A DNA stretch of 64,000 nucleotides from Pseudomonas uvaldensis (GTDB taxonomy: Bacteria > Pseudomonadota > Gammaproteobacteria > Pseudomonadales > Pseudomonadaceae), in contig NZ_JAIWKS010000013.1 in the NCBI RefSeq assembly GCF_021271205.1, positions 1 to 64,000 on the forward strand, in the 5' to 3' direction. Below are positions 17,186 to 25,413 of this stretch, one piece after another (positions within the stretch are counted from its first letter, which is position 1; every line of letters starts with the position of its first letter). The translations under genes and the position numbers were made by a program. The notes under the pieces were generated by a model that was given only the letters and a program-made list of their open reading frames with translations, made no database searches and was not told where the DNA came from.

Positions 17186-17752
17186 TCAGGCCAGCAACTC
17201 CGCCGCCACCACAGCCCTCACACCCTTGCCGCTGAGTTGTTCCACCAGCGTCAGGGCGAATGCCAGGGCGGCGGCCGAGCCTTGGGCGGTAATGCAGTTG
17301 CCATCCACCACCACCGGTTGGTCGACGAAGGTGCAGCCGGAAAGTTGCTGACTCACCGCGGGCAGGCAGGTCATGCGTCGCTGGCGCAGTACGCCGAATG
17401 CTTGCAACGCCAGCGCTGGGGCTTCGGAGATGGCAGCGAAGTAGCGACCAGCGGCGGCCTGATCCTTGATCAATTGCTGCAACGGTTGATGAGCCGCCAG
17501 GTGCTGGGCGCCGATGATGCCGCCGGGCAGGACGATGAGGTCGAAATCCTGCGCCAGCACATCCACCAGCATGCCATCGGCGGTCAACCGGGTGCCGCGG
17601 GCGCAGGTAAGCATGCGACGTCCTTCGATGCTCGCCACAACCACTTCGACCTGAGCCCGACGCAGCACATCGATCAGGGTGACGGCTTGCAGGTCGTCGA
17701 CCCCTTCGGCGACGGCAATCAGGGCTCGGGCAATCTTGGTTCCAGGAATCAT
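17186..17752 (-). CDS. DJ-1/PfpI family protein lacking the elbow cysteine
   Basis: A 188-residue DJ-1/YajL-type protein. The family fold is shown by DLIVLPGGIIGAQHL (about residues 71-85), and the region FAAISEAPALALQAFG (about 106-121) is the nucleophile elbow. Here the elbow residue is Ser (codon TCC) where YajL and DJ-1 have Cys in ICAAP. This would remove the redox-active thiol used in glyoxalase, chaperone or deglycase activities proposed for the family. Other cysteines remain at MTCLP, SGCTF and GNCIT. I chose the ATG at 17752 because GGAGAG lies five bases upstream. Confidence 0.85.
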   Translation of the reverse strand: MIPGTKIARALIAVAEGVDDLQAVTLIDVLRRAQVEVVVASIEGRRMLTCARGTRLTADGMLVDVLAQDFDLIVLPGGIIGAQHLAAHQPLQQLIKDQAAAGRYFAAISEAPALALQAFGVLRQRRMTCLPAVSQQLSGCTFVDQPVVVDGNCITAQGSAAALAFALTLVEQLSGKGVRAVVAAELLA

Positions 17753-17824
17753 GGTGACTCTCCGCTGCATGACTTCTGAAAGCCTAGACAGGTTTGCCGG
17801 ATCGCGTCCTGCCGGTTGCGCGGC

Positions 17825-18280
17825 TTATTTGATGTACAACTGGGTCGACATGCGATTGCCCGGGGCATTGATCGAGACGTTGCTGAAGCTGAAGGTGCCC
17901 TCCTGCTTGCCCTTCAGGTCGAAGATGTACAGATAGCCGACCACCCGGGTCTGGGTGGAGCAGTCGTTGAGATTGCCGTTGCTGTACGCACAGACCGGCG
18001 AGCGGGTGCCATCGACCTCGAAACCGTCCAGCGTGACGTGGGGCTCGCGGCCGTAGCCGACTTCCAGTACGTAGACCTTGATATTCGGACCACTGTGGTC
18101 GCAACGGGTCTGGGCCTGCCCTTGGGCAATGTCTTCGAAGCCGCAGGCCGGCGATTCGACCTTGAGCACCTTGACCTCGCTCAAGGGCGCGGCTGACGCG
18201 GCATTGGCAGCCTGCCAGGGCAAACAAAGGCCCAACATCCAGCCCACGACAACCGCCAGCGTTTTTTTCCTGCAATACAT
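17825..18280 (-). CDS. Secreted YolA-like (DUF4879) protein of unknown function
   Basis: A 151-residue protein with a clear signal peptide (residues 1-28, AANA-AS). The mature part has four cysteines (SPACGFE, TRCDHSG, SPVCAYS, NDCSTQ), enough for two disulfides. Segments PNIKVYVLEVGYGREPHVTLDGFEV and MSTQLYIK at the C-terminus resemble my recollection of Bacillus YolA/DUF4879 secreted proteins, whose function is not known. A strong GGGAGG site five bases before the ATG at 18280 supports the start. It is divergent from the purine permease gene and followed by the DJ-1-like gene after 72 bases. Confidence 0.6.
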   Translation of the reverse strand: MYCRKKTLAVVVGWMLGLCLPWQAANAASAAPLSEVKVLKVESPACGFEDIAQGQAQTRCDHSGPNIKVYVLEVGYGREPHVTLDGFEVDGTRSPVCAYSNGNLNDCSTQTRVVGYLYIFDLKGKQEGTFSFSNVSINAPGNRMSTQLYIK

Positions 18281-18483
18281 AGAAACCTCCCAAGACCGCA
18301 CGCAGTATGGCCCAGTTGTTGCCTGGGCAAAACATCGGCGACGATCGCAGCCACAACGCCATGCTACTGGTATGATGCGCGGCTTTTTCCGACTCACAGT
18401 AAATTCCGGGCGCCGCTGGCGCACTGTGCTTTGCTGTTTGAGTCGATACATTCACGGCGCCCGGCGCGCCACGGGGAGCAGAC

Positions 18484-19779
18484 ATGCTGGAAAGGCTGTT
18501 TCAACTCAAGGCACACAACACCAACGTGCGGACCGAGATCCTGGCGGGCGTCACGACGTTCCTGGCCATGGCCTACATTTTGTTCGTCAACCCGAGCATT
18601 CTCGGCGAAACCGGCATGGACAAGGGCGCGGTGTTCGTCGCCACCTGCCTGGCGGCGGCCATCGGCTCCACGGTGATGGGCCTGATCGCCAACTACCCGA
18701 TCGCACTCGCACCGGGCATGGGCCTGAACGCCTTCTTCACCTACACCGTGGTCCTGCACATGGGCCATACCTGGCAAGTGGCGCTGGGGGCGGTGTTCGT
18801 GTCCGCCGTGCTGTTCTTCCTGTTGTCGATCTTTCGTATCCGCGAGTGGATCATCAACAGCATCCCGCTGCCCCTGCGCTCGGCCATTGCCGCCGGTATC
18901 GGCCTGTTCCTGGCGCTGATCGCCCTGAATAACGCCGGCATCGTGGTGAAGAACCCGGCGACCATGGTCGGCCTCGGCGACTTGAAACAACCGGCGCCGA
19001 TCCTCGCGACCCTCGGTTTCGTCCTGATCGTTGCCCTGGAAGCACTAAAAGTGCGCGGCGCGGTGCTGATCGGCATCCTGGCGGTCACGGTCGTCTCTAT
19101 CCTGATGGGCTTCACCCCGTTCGGCGGCATTCTTTCGACGCCACCGTCCCTGGCCCCGACCTTCCTGCAGTTGGACATCAAGGGCGCCCTGGACATCGGC
19201 CTGGTGAGCGTGATCTTCGCCTTCCTTTTCGTCGACCTGTTCGACAACTCCGGCACACTGATCGGCGTTGCCAAGCGCGCCGGGCTGATGGGCAAGGACG
19301 GACACATGCCGAAGATGGGCCGTGCGCTGATCGCCGACAGCACCGCCGCCATGGCCGGCTCGCTGCTGGGCACGTCCACCACCACCAGCTACATCGAATC
19401 GGCGGCGGGCGTCAGCGCCGGCGGCCGTACCGGCCTGACGGCCATCGTCGTGGCGTTCCTGTTCCTGCTGGCGTTGTTCTTCTCGCCACTGGCCGCCAGC
19501 GTCCCGGCCTTCGCCACCGCGCCGGCCCTGCTGTTCGTCGCCGTGCTGATGACCTCGGGCCTGGCGGAAATCGACTGGGACGACATCACCGTCGCCGCCC
19601 CGGTCGTGATCACCGCCCTGGCGATGCCATTCACTTATTCCATCGCCAATGGTATCGCCTTCGGCTTCATCGCCTGGACCGCCATCAAACTGGTGTCCGG
19701 CCGTGGCCGTGAGCTGAACCCGGCGCTGGTCATCCTGTCGATTCTGTTCGTGATCAAGTTGGGTTGGTTCAACGCATGA
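18484..19779 (+). CDS. Adenine/hypoxanthine permease, AzgA-like NCS2 family
   Basis: A 431-residue proton symporter for purine bases with about twelve to thirteen helices. The diagnostic AzgA features are TFLAMAYILFVNPSIL near the start, NYPIALAPGMGLNAFFTY (about residues 76-93) and GTSTTTSYIESAAGVSAGGRTGL (about 297-319). The stop codon overlaps the trmA start (ATGA). The leader has no obvious purine riboswitch. Whether adenine, guanine or hypoxanthine is preferred cannot be read from the sequence. Confidence 0.92.
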   Translation: MLERLFQLKAHNTNVRTEILAGVTTFLAMAYILFVNPSILGETGMDKGAVFVATCLAAAIGSTVMGLIANYPIALAPGMGLNAFFTYTVVLHMGHTWQVALGAVFVSAVLFFLLSIFRIREWIINSIPLPLRSAIAAGIGLFLALIALNNAGIVVKNPATMVGLGDLKQPAPILATLGFVLIVALEALKVRGAVLIGILAVTVVSILMGFTPFGGILSTPPSLAPTFLQLDIKGALDIGLVSVIFAFLFVDLFDNSGTLIGVAKRAGLMGKDGHMPKMGRALIADSTAAMAGSLLGTSTTTSYIESAAGVSAGGRTGLTAIVVAFLFLLALFFSPLAASVPAFATAPALLFVAVLMTSGLAEIDWDDITVAAPVVITALAMPFTYSIANGIAFGFIAWTAIKLVSGRGRELNPALVILSILFVIKLGWFNA

Positions 19780-20855
19780 CTTTCGATTCCCAGGCCTACG
19801 CCGCCCAGCTCCAGGACAAGGTCGCACGCTTGCGCGACCTCTTGGCTCCGTTCGATGCACCACAGCCTGACGTCTTCGACTCGCCACTGGAGCACTTTCG
19901 CCTGCGGGCCGAATTCCGCCTGTGGCGCGAGGCCGGCGAGCGGCATTACGCGATGTTTTCCCAGGACGACAAGCGCACGCCGATTCTCATCGAGCAATTC
20001 CCCATCGCCAGCCTGCGCATCAACCAGTTGATGCCGCAGCTCAAGGCAGCCTGGCAGGCCAGCGCGCCGCTGAGTCACAAGCTGTTCCAGGTGGAATTCC
20101 TGACCACCCTGGCCGGCGACGCGATGATCACCCTGTGTTATCACCGCCCGCTGGATGAGCACTGGCACGCTGCCGCCTCGAAGCTGGCGAGTGACCTGGG
20201 CGTGCACATCATCGGCCGCTCCAAGGGCAAGCGTGAAGTGCTCGGCCACGATTATGTGGTGGAAAAACTCGAAGTCGGCGGCCGCACCTTCAGCTACCGC
20301 CAGCCGGAAGGCGCCTTCACCCAGCCCAACGGCACGGTGAACCAGAAAATGCTCAACTGGGCTTACGAAGCGCTGGGTGATCGTAGCGATGACCTGCTGG
20401 AGCTGTATTGCGGCAACGGCAACTTCACCCTGCCCCTGGCGACCCGGGTACGTAAAGTCCTGGCGACCGAAATCAGCAAGACCTCGGTGAACGCGGCGCT
20501 GAGCAACCTCAGCGAAAACGCGGTGGATAACGTCACGCTGGTGCGCCTGTCGGCCGAAGAACTGACCGAGGCCCTGAACGAAGTCCGTCCGTTCCGCCGC
20601 TTGCAAGGCATCGACCTGAAAAGCTACGAGTTCGGCAGCGTCTTCGTCGACCCGCCCCGCGCTGGCATGGATCCGGACACCTGCGAGCTGACCCGGCGTT
20701 TCGACAACATCCTGTACATTTCCTGCAATCCGGAAACCCTCGCCGCCAATATCGCGCAACTGCACGACACCCATCGCATCGTGCGTTGTGCGTTGTTTGA
20801 TCAATTTCCTTGGACCCATCATATGGAATCCGGGGTGTTGTTGACCCGGCGTTAG
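19776..20855 (+). CDS. trmA: tRNA (uracil-5-)-methyltransferase TrmA
   Basis: TrmA (359 residues) makes 5-methyluridine at position 54 of tRNA. The SAM site is LLELYCGNGNFTLPLA (about residues 207-222), followed by the DPPRAG motif and the catalytic Cys in YISCNPETLAAN (near residue 317). The C-terminal Glu-containing HHMESGVLL is intact. The ATG at 19776 overlaps the permease stop codon, so the two genes are probably co-transcribed. A strong hairpin follows the stop. Confidence 0.95.
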   Translation: MTFDSQAYAAQLQDKVARLRDLLAPFDAPQPDVFDSPLEHFRLRAEFRLWREAGERHYAMFSQDDKRTPILIEQFPIASLRINQLMPQLKAAWQASAPLSHKLFQVEFLTTLAGDAMITLCYHRPLDEHWHAAASKLASDLGVHIIGRSKGKREVLGHDYVVEKLEVGGRTFSYRQPEGAFTQPNGTVNQKMLNWAYEALGDRSDDLLELYCGNGNFTLPLATRVRKVLATEISKTSVNAALSNLSENAVDNVTLVRLSAEELTEALNEVRPFRRLQGIDLKSYEFGSVFVDPPRAGMDPDTCELTRRFDNILYISCNPETLAANIAQLHDTHRIVRCALFDQFPWTHHMESGVLLTRR

Positions 20856-20861
20856 TCCTTT

Positions 20862-20885
20862 GTGGCCAGGGCCATCCCTGGCCAC
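20862..20885. terminator. Hairpin after trmA
   Basis: GTGGCCAGGG-CCAT-CCCTGGCCAC is a perfect 10-bp stem seven bases after the trmA stop. There is no T-tract, so it may be a transcript-stabilising hairpin or a terminator aided by Rho. Confidence 0.5.
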
Positions 20886-20971
20886 TGCGCTCCATTCCTA
20901 TGCTCCAGTGCGAGCCGTCGTTCGATCATCGAACACTTAATGGCCGACGGCGTCGGCTTCGTTTGACCAAA

Positions 20972-20987
20972 TTAACCATCTAGTACA
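20972..20987 (+). promoter_or_regulatory. Candidate TetR operator in the aroQ promoter
   Basis: TTAACCATCTAGTACA lies 60-75 bases upstream of aroQ and touches a TACAAT -10-like box. It shares TAAC-N4-T-N-GTACA with a site in the quiC/MFS intergenic region and has an AC-N6-GT core, common for TetR-family operators. The assignment is an inference from the shared motif. Confidence 0.4.
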
Positions 20988-21046
20988 ATTTATCTCCACC
21001 GGCTGGAACCAGCCGACGCCAATAATAAAATTGTGGAGAAACGGCA

Positions 21047-21487
21047 ATGCCTCCAATCGTTCTGGTGCTCAACGGCCCGAACCTCAACCTGCTCGGCAGC
21101 CGCGAGCCGGCGACTTATGGCCATGAAACCCTGGCGGACATCTCGGCGCTGTGCGGTCGAACGGCCGAAGAACTCGGCCTCACGGTAGAATTTCGCCAGA
21201 CCAACCAGGAAAGCGAACTGATCGACTGGATTCACGGCGCCCGCGGCCGCTGCGCCGGTATCGTCATCAACCCGGCAGCCTGGACCCACACATCGGTGGC
21301 GATCCGCGATGCACTGGTGGCAAGCGAAGTGCCGGTGATCGAGGTTCATCTGTCGAACGTCCACGCGCGCGAAACGTTTCGTCATCACTCCTTCGTTTCA
21401 TCCGTCGCCGTCGGCGTGATGTGCGGCTTTGGCAGCCATGGCTATCGCCTGGCCCTCGAACATTTCAGTCAGCGGTTGAAGGGTTGA
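21047..21487 (+). CDS. aroQ: 3-dehydroquinate dehydratase, type II
   Basis: A type II dehydroquinase (146 residues) that converts 3-dehydroquinate and 3-dehydroshikimate into each other. It has LVLNGPNLNLLGSREP, the catalytic Tyr in ATYGHETL (residue 24), GIVINPAAWTHTS and the catalytic His in IEVHLSNVHARE (near residue 101). It starts the putative quinate/shikimate block and overlaps the next gene by one base, so it is likely the catabolic paralogue rather than the biosynthetic copy. The order matches PA0245-PA0241 of P. aeruginosa. Confidence 0.94.
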   Translation: MPPIVLVLNGPNLNLLGSREPATYGHETLADISALCGRTAEELGLTVEFRQTNQESELIDWIHGARGRCAGIVINPAAWTHTSVAIRDALVASEVPVIEVHLSNVHARETFRHHSFVSSVAVGVMCGFGSHGYRLALEHFSQRLKG

Positions 21488-22344
21488 TGAGCATGTCGAA
21501 AACCACTGTGCTTGCCGGCCTGATCGGTGCGGGCATCCAGGCATCGCGAACGCCCGCCCTTCATGAACACGAGGGAGATGCCCAAGGCATGCGCTACCTC
21601 TATCGTCTGATCGATCTCGATATGTTGAAACTCGACAGCAGCGCCCTGCCCGACTTACTGAAAGCCGCCGAGCACATGAGCTTCACCGGCCTGAACATCA
21701 CCTTCCCCTGCAAGCAGGCGATTATTCCGTTGTTGGATGAGCTGTCCCCCGAGGCCCGCGGTATCGGTGCGGTGAATACCGTCGTGCTCAAGGATGGCAA
21801 ACGCGTCGGTCATAACACCGACTGCCTGGGGTTCGCCGAGGGCTTTCGTCGTGGGCTGAGCGATGTTTCGCGCAGGCATGTGGTCCAGATGGGCGCCGGT
21901 GGCGCTGGCGCAGCCGTTGCCCACGCATTGTTGGCAGAAAACATACAGACACTGAGCATCTTTGATGTCGAGGTCAGCCGTGCCGAGACGCTGGCGAACA
22001 ATCTGAACCAGCATTTCGGAGCGGGCCGCGCCAGGGCCGGGCGTGATCTTGCCAGCGCCATGGCCGAGGCGGACGGGCTGGTGAACACCACCCCCATGGG
22101 CATGGCCAAGCTGCCCGGCATGCCGGTGCCGGTCGAGTTGTTGCGGGGCGAGTTGTGGGTGGCCGAAATCGTCTACTTCCCGCTGGAAACCGAACTGCTG
22201 CGTAACGCCCGGACCCTGGGTTGTCGCACCCTGGACGGCGGCCACATGGCGGTGTTCCAGGCGGTGAAGGCATTTGAACTGTTCAGCGGCGTAGCACCGG
22301 ATGTGCAGCGGATGCTGACGCATTTTCAGAGCATGAACCACTGA
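21487..22344 (+). CDS. Quinate/shikimate dehydrogenase (AroE-like, NAD-type signature)
   Basis: A 285-residue shikimate-dehydrogenase family protein. The substrate site reads SRTPALHE rather than the HS.SP of biosynthetic AroE, as in known actinobacterial quinate/shikimate dehydrogenases. The catalytic Lys and Asp are in ITFPCKQ and HNTDCLGF. The nucleotide site GAGGAGAAVAHALL is followed by SIFDVEVSRA, with an Asp at the end of strand 2 where NADP-dependent AroE has NRT. This predicts NAD preference and a catabolic direction. The start at 21487 overlaps aroQ; ATG 21493 is an alternative. Confidence 0.85.
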   Translation: MSMSKTTVLAGLIGAGIQASRTPALHEHEGDAQGMRYLYRLIDLDMLKLDSSALPDLLKAAEHMSFTGLNITFPCKQAIIPLLDELSPEARGIGAVNTVVLKDGKRVGHNTDCLGFAEGFRRGLSDVSRRHVVQMGAGGAGAAVAHALLAENIQTLSIFDVEVSRAETLANNLNQHFGAGRARAGRDLASAMAEADGLVNTTPMGMAKLPGMPVPVELLRGELWVAEIVYFPLETELLRNARTLGCRTLDGGHMAVFQAVKAFELFSGVAPDVQRMLTHFQSMNH

Positions 22345-22359
22345 ATTGAAAATGCTTCC

Positions 22360-22453
22360 CTGTGGGAGCGGGCTTGCTCGCGAAGGGGCCCGCACAGTTG
22401 CCATAGAGGTTGACTGTCAGATCGCATTCGCGAACAAGCCCGCTCCCACAGGG
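22360..22453. repeat. REPIN between the dehydrogenase and TetR genes
   Basis: The left arm GTGGGAGCGGGCTTGCTCGC and a mirrored right arm ending AAGCCCGCTCCCAC enclose about 50 bases. It sits between two convergent genes. Confidence 0.9.
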
Positions 22454-22460
22454 GCTGCGT

Positions 22461-23138
22461 TCAGGCTTGCAGGTAACGCAACACCGACTCGCAGACCATC
22501 TCGCGATGCCGCCGCTTGACCGCTTCATCCGAGAAGTCGATCTGGAAAATTTCACCGAACGTCTGGCGGTTGGAAACCCGATAGAAGCAGAACGAACTGA
22601 TCAGCAAATGCACATCCAAGGGCTCGAGGCCGGCGCGGAACACGCCCTCTTCGGCGCCCCGACGCAAAATCACACCCAACGAATCGAGGATGGTGCTGGT
22701 CATCGCCTTGATCGCACCTGACTGCTTCACGTACTCGGCGTTGTGGATGTTCTCGATGCAGACGATGCGCACGAAATCCACGTTTCGGTCATGGTGGTCG
22801 AAGGTGAACTCCACCAGGCGCCGGATCGCGTCGACCGGTGCCAGTTCCGCCAGGTGCAGGCGGCTCTCGGTGTTACGGATATCGCCGTAGAGTTTTTCCA
22901 GTACCTCGATGTACAACTGCTCCTTGCTGCCGAAGTAGTAGTAGATCATACGCTTTGAAGTGTGGATGCGCTCGGCGATGGCGTCGACCCGGGCACCGGC
23001 CAGGCCTTGCTGGACGAACTCGACGATGGCTTCCTGAAGAATGTTCTCCCGGGTTTTCTCCGGGTTGTTCTTGCGACTCTTGCGCGGCGCGGCGACAGGT
23101 TCGTCGACGGCGGCGGACAGTTCTGGATTCATAGTCAT
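22461..23138 (-). CDS. TetR-family regulator, probable controller of quinate/shikimate genes
   Basis: A 225-residue regulator. The N-terminal helix-turn-helix (about residues 28-75) includes ENILQEAIVEFVQQGLAGARVDAIAERIHTSKRMIYYYF split across the usual helices; the remaining two-thirds is the ligand domain. It lies 102 bases downstream of quiC on the same strand and is flanked by the AroE-like gene, so the pathway genes are its likely targets and a ring acid its likely ligand. These links are inferred from position, as in PA0243. Confidence 0.85.
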   Translation of the reverse strand: MTMNPELSAAVDEPVAAPRKSRKNNPEKTRENILQEAIVEFVQQGLAGARVDAIAERIHTSKRMIYYYFGSKEQLYIEVLEKLYGDIRNTESRLHLAELAPVDAIRRLVEFTFDHHDRNVDFVRIVCIENIHNAEYVKQSGAIKAMTSTILDSLGVILRRGAEEGVFRAGLEPLDVHLLISSFCFYRVSNRQTFGEIFQIDFSDEAVKRRHREMVCESVLRYLQA

Positions 23139-23240
23139 TGCGGGCTCACGGCCATCACTGCACAGGCTGGCGATTATGGGCCGCGCCGTGCAGTGAAGGA
23201 AGCCACGGGGTCGCCGTTTACCGCCGCGTTTACGATTTAT

Positions 23241-25142
23241 CTACAACTTGGCGTGCCGCAAACCGCCGCTGCGAGACTTCGCCATGGCTGCCAGCCGCAC
23301 CGCGACGTTGGCCGCGCCGTACCCGGCATAGCCGTTTTTGCGTTGAATGATCTCGAAGAAAAACCGCCCTTCGAATGGCTCGGTGTAGACGTGAAACAAT
23401 TCACCGCCCTGAGCGTCACGGTCGTACAGCACGTTGAAGTAGGCCAGCTCGCTGAGGAACTCGTCATCGAAGTCGAAACGCGCGGCCAGATCGTCGTAGT
23501 AGTTGAGCGGAATATCCAGCAACGGCACGCCGGCCTCCTTGGCGCGGCTGACCTGGGCAAAGATGTCATCACAATCGAAAGCGATGTGATGCACGCCGGA
23601 ACCGCGATAACTCGACAGTGCGTGTGAGATTGCGGTGTTGCGGTTCTCGGAAATATTCAGGGGCAAGCGGATCGAACTGCAACGGCTGCGCAGGGCCCGG
23701 CTCTTAACCAAGCCATACGGATCAGGCAGCACCACTTCGTCGTCGGCCTCGAAATCCAGCAAGCTCTTGTAGAACAGCACCCAACTGTCCAGGCTGTCGG
23801 CCGGTAGCGCCATGGCCATGTGGTCGATGCGCTTGAGGCCGGCCCCGATGACCGCGCCGGGCTGCAAGTTGAAATCGGTGCCATAAACGTCGGCCTCCTG
23901 GTCCACCAGGTAGATCAGGCTGCCGTCCGGGGCGCGCACCGCCGCCAGCTCCAGTTCGTTGGGCCCCACCAACCCGCGGTAGGGCTGGCCCTTGTAGGCC
24001 ACGGCCCGTTCCAGGGCGCTGGCGCTGCTCTTGACCCGCACGGCGGTGGCGCACAGCGACGGTCCGTGGGCTTCGAAGAAGCTGTGGGCAAAGGAATAGG
24101 GTTCGCAGTTGAGGATCAGATTGATATCGCCCTGGCGCAGCAGGCTCACGTTCTTGGAGCGATGCTCGCCGGCCTTGACGAACCCCAGTCGCTCCAGCCA
24201 GTGGGAGAGCTTGGCGCCCAGGCTGTCGTCCACGGCGAACTCGAGAAACTCGATGCCGTGGTATTCACTGGCCGGCGACGTGGCAAACAGGATATCGGTG
24301 TTGGCCGCAGGCGCGGCTTCTTCGGCCAGGCGCTGGCGGGTCTTTTCTTCCAGATACAACAACGAGCGCAGCCCGTCGGCGGCATTGGCCCGTGGAGGGG
24401 CGGCGCGAAAACCGTCGTTGAAGATCTCCAGCGACAGCGGCCCGGTATAACCGCTCTTGATGATCGGCGCCAGAAAGCCCGGCAAGTCGAACTCGCCCTG
24501 CCCCGGGAAACAGCGGAAATGCCGGCTCCATTCCAGCACATCCATGGCCAGGATCGGCGCGTCGGCCATCTGCACGAAGAAGATTTTCTCGCCCGGAATG
24601 TCAGCGATGGCGCTCGGATCGCCCTTGAGCGATAAGGTGTGGAAACTGTCGAGCAACACGCCGAGGCTGGGATGATCGGCCTGGCGCACGATATTCCAGA
24701 CCTGCTGATACGTATTGACGTGCCGCCCCCAGGCCAGGGCCTCGTAGCCAATGCGCAAGCCACGAGCACCGGCCCGTTCGGCCAGCAACCGCAGATCATC
24801 CACCAGAATCCGCTCGTCGCCCATGCTGTCGGCTGAGGCGTTGCTGCACACCAGCACCAGGTCGGTGCCCAGCTCCTGCATCAGATCGAACTTGCGTTCG
24901 GCCCGCTCCAGGTTGCGCGCCAGGCGATCGCGACGGCAGCCTTCGAAATCACGGAACGGCTGAAACAACGTAATGGCGATGCCCAGATCGGCGCACATCT
25001 GCCGGATTTCCCGAGGGCTGCCGTCGTAATAGAGAAGATCGTTCTCGAAGATTTCCACGCCGTCGAAACCGGCGGCGGCAATGGCTTCGAGTTTTTCCGG
25101 CAGGGTACCGCTCAAGGATACGGTGGCAATGGAACGCTGCAT
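23241..25142 (-). CDS. quiC: 3-dehydroshikimate dehydratase, fused QuiC type
   Basis: A 633-residue two-part enzyme that converts 3-dehydroshikimate to protocatechuate. The N-terminal half (about 1-265) is a sugar-phosphate-isomerase-like TIM barrel, starting MQRSIATVSLSGTLPEKLEA with metal ligands such as ENDLL and HTLSLKGD regions. The C-terminal half (about 290-620) resembles hydroxyphenylpyruvate dioxygenase, with RIDHMAMAL, GVHHIAFDCDD and FFFEIIQRKNGYAGYG supplying His/His/Glu. This fused form is known in pseudomonads as QuiC1. The ATG at 25142 is chosen because GGGAG lies upstream and the family begins there; 25166 would add eight residues. Confidence 0.92.
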   Translation of the reverse strand: MQRSIATVSLSGTLPEKLEAIAAAGFDGVEIFENDLLYYDGSPREIRQMCADLGIAITLFQPFRDFEGCRRDRLARNLERAERKFDLMQELGTDLVLVCSNASADSMGDERILVDDLRLLAERAGARGLRIGYEALAWGRHVNTYQQVWNIVRQADHPSLGVLLDSFHTLSLKGDPSAIADIPGEKIFFVQMADAPILAMDVLEWSRHFRCFPGQGEFDLPGFLAPIIKSGYTGPLSLEIFNDGFRAAPPRANAADGLRSLLYLEEKTRQRLAEEAAPAANTDILFATSPASEYHGIEFLEFAVDDSLGAKLSHWLERLGFVKAGEHRSKNVSLLRQGDINLILNCEPYSFAHSFFEAHGPSLCATAVRVKSSASALERAVAYKGQPYRGLVGPNELELAAVRAPDGSLIYLVDQEADVYGTDFNLQPGAVIGAGLKRIDHMAMALPADSLDSWVLFYKSLLDFEADDEVVLPDPYGLVKSRALRSRCSSIRLPLNISENRNTAISHALSSYRGSGVHHIAFDCDDIFAQVSRAKEAGVPLLDIPLNYYDDLAARFDFDDEFLSELAYFNVLYDRDAQGGELFHVYTEPFEGRFFFEIIQRKNGYAGYGAANVAVRLAAMAKSRSGGLRHAKL

Positions 25143-25225
25143 GACTTCGGCTCCCGGGACAGGCATCGGCTACAGAAGGTGCGCCGCTTTTGAAAGATTG
25201 AGCCGATTATTGGGTTGCCGGTTTC

Positions 25226-25269
25226 TTTGGGCAATTTAATATGTACCACCCAGTTAGTTTTTTGGGCGA
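25226..25269. promoter_or_regulatory. Divergent quiC/MFS control region with candidate TetR operator
   Basis: TGTACCACCCAGTTAG (25242-25257) matches, on the opposite strand, the 16-bp motif in the aroQ promoter at 10 of 16 positions, including TAAC and GTACA. It is flanked by two direct repeats TTTGGGC(A/G)A at 25226 and 25261, 35 bases apart. Function is inferred. Confidence 0.4.
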
Positions 25270-25413
25270 TTATCGAACATAAAGGCCGAATGCCGAATTG
25301 ACGATTTTTTGTCCACTGCGCACCATCGGCCCCACATTGATGCAGGCCAAACCACCGACACCAATGGATGCCCCCCCGATCACCCATAAGAATTTCAAAA
25401 ACGGGTACACGTT

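Noticed and set aside
18281..18483. Purine riboswitch before the purine permease
   Set aside because: No aptamer core was found; the GC-rich GGGCGCC...GGCGCCC segments form only a simple stem.
19635..20885. 416-codon minus-strand open frame
   Set aside because: Antisense to trmA and the permease end; composition is that of a shadow frame.
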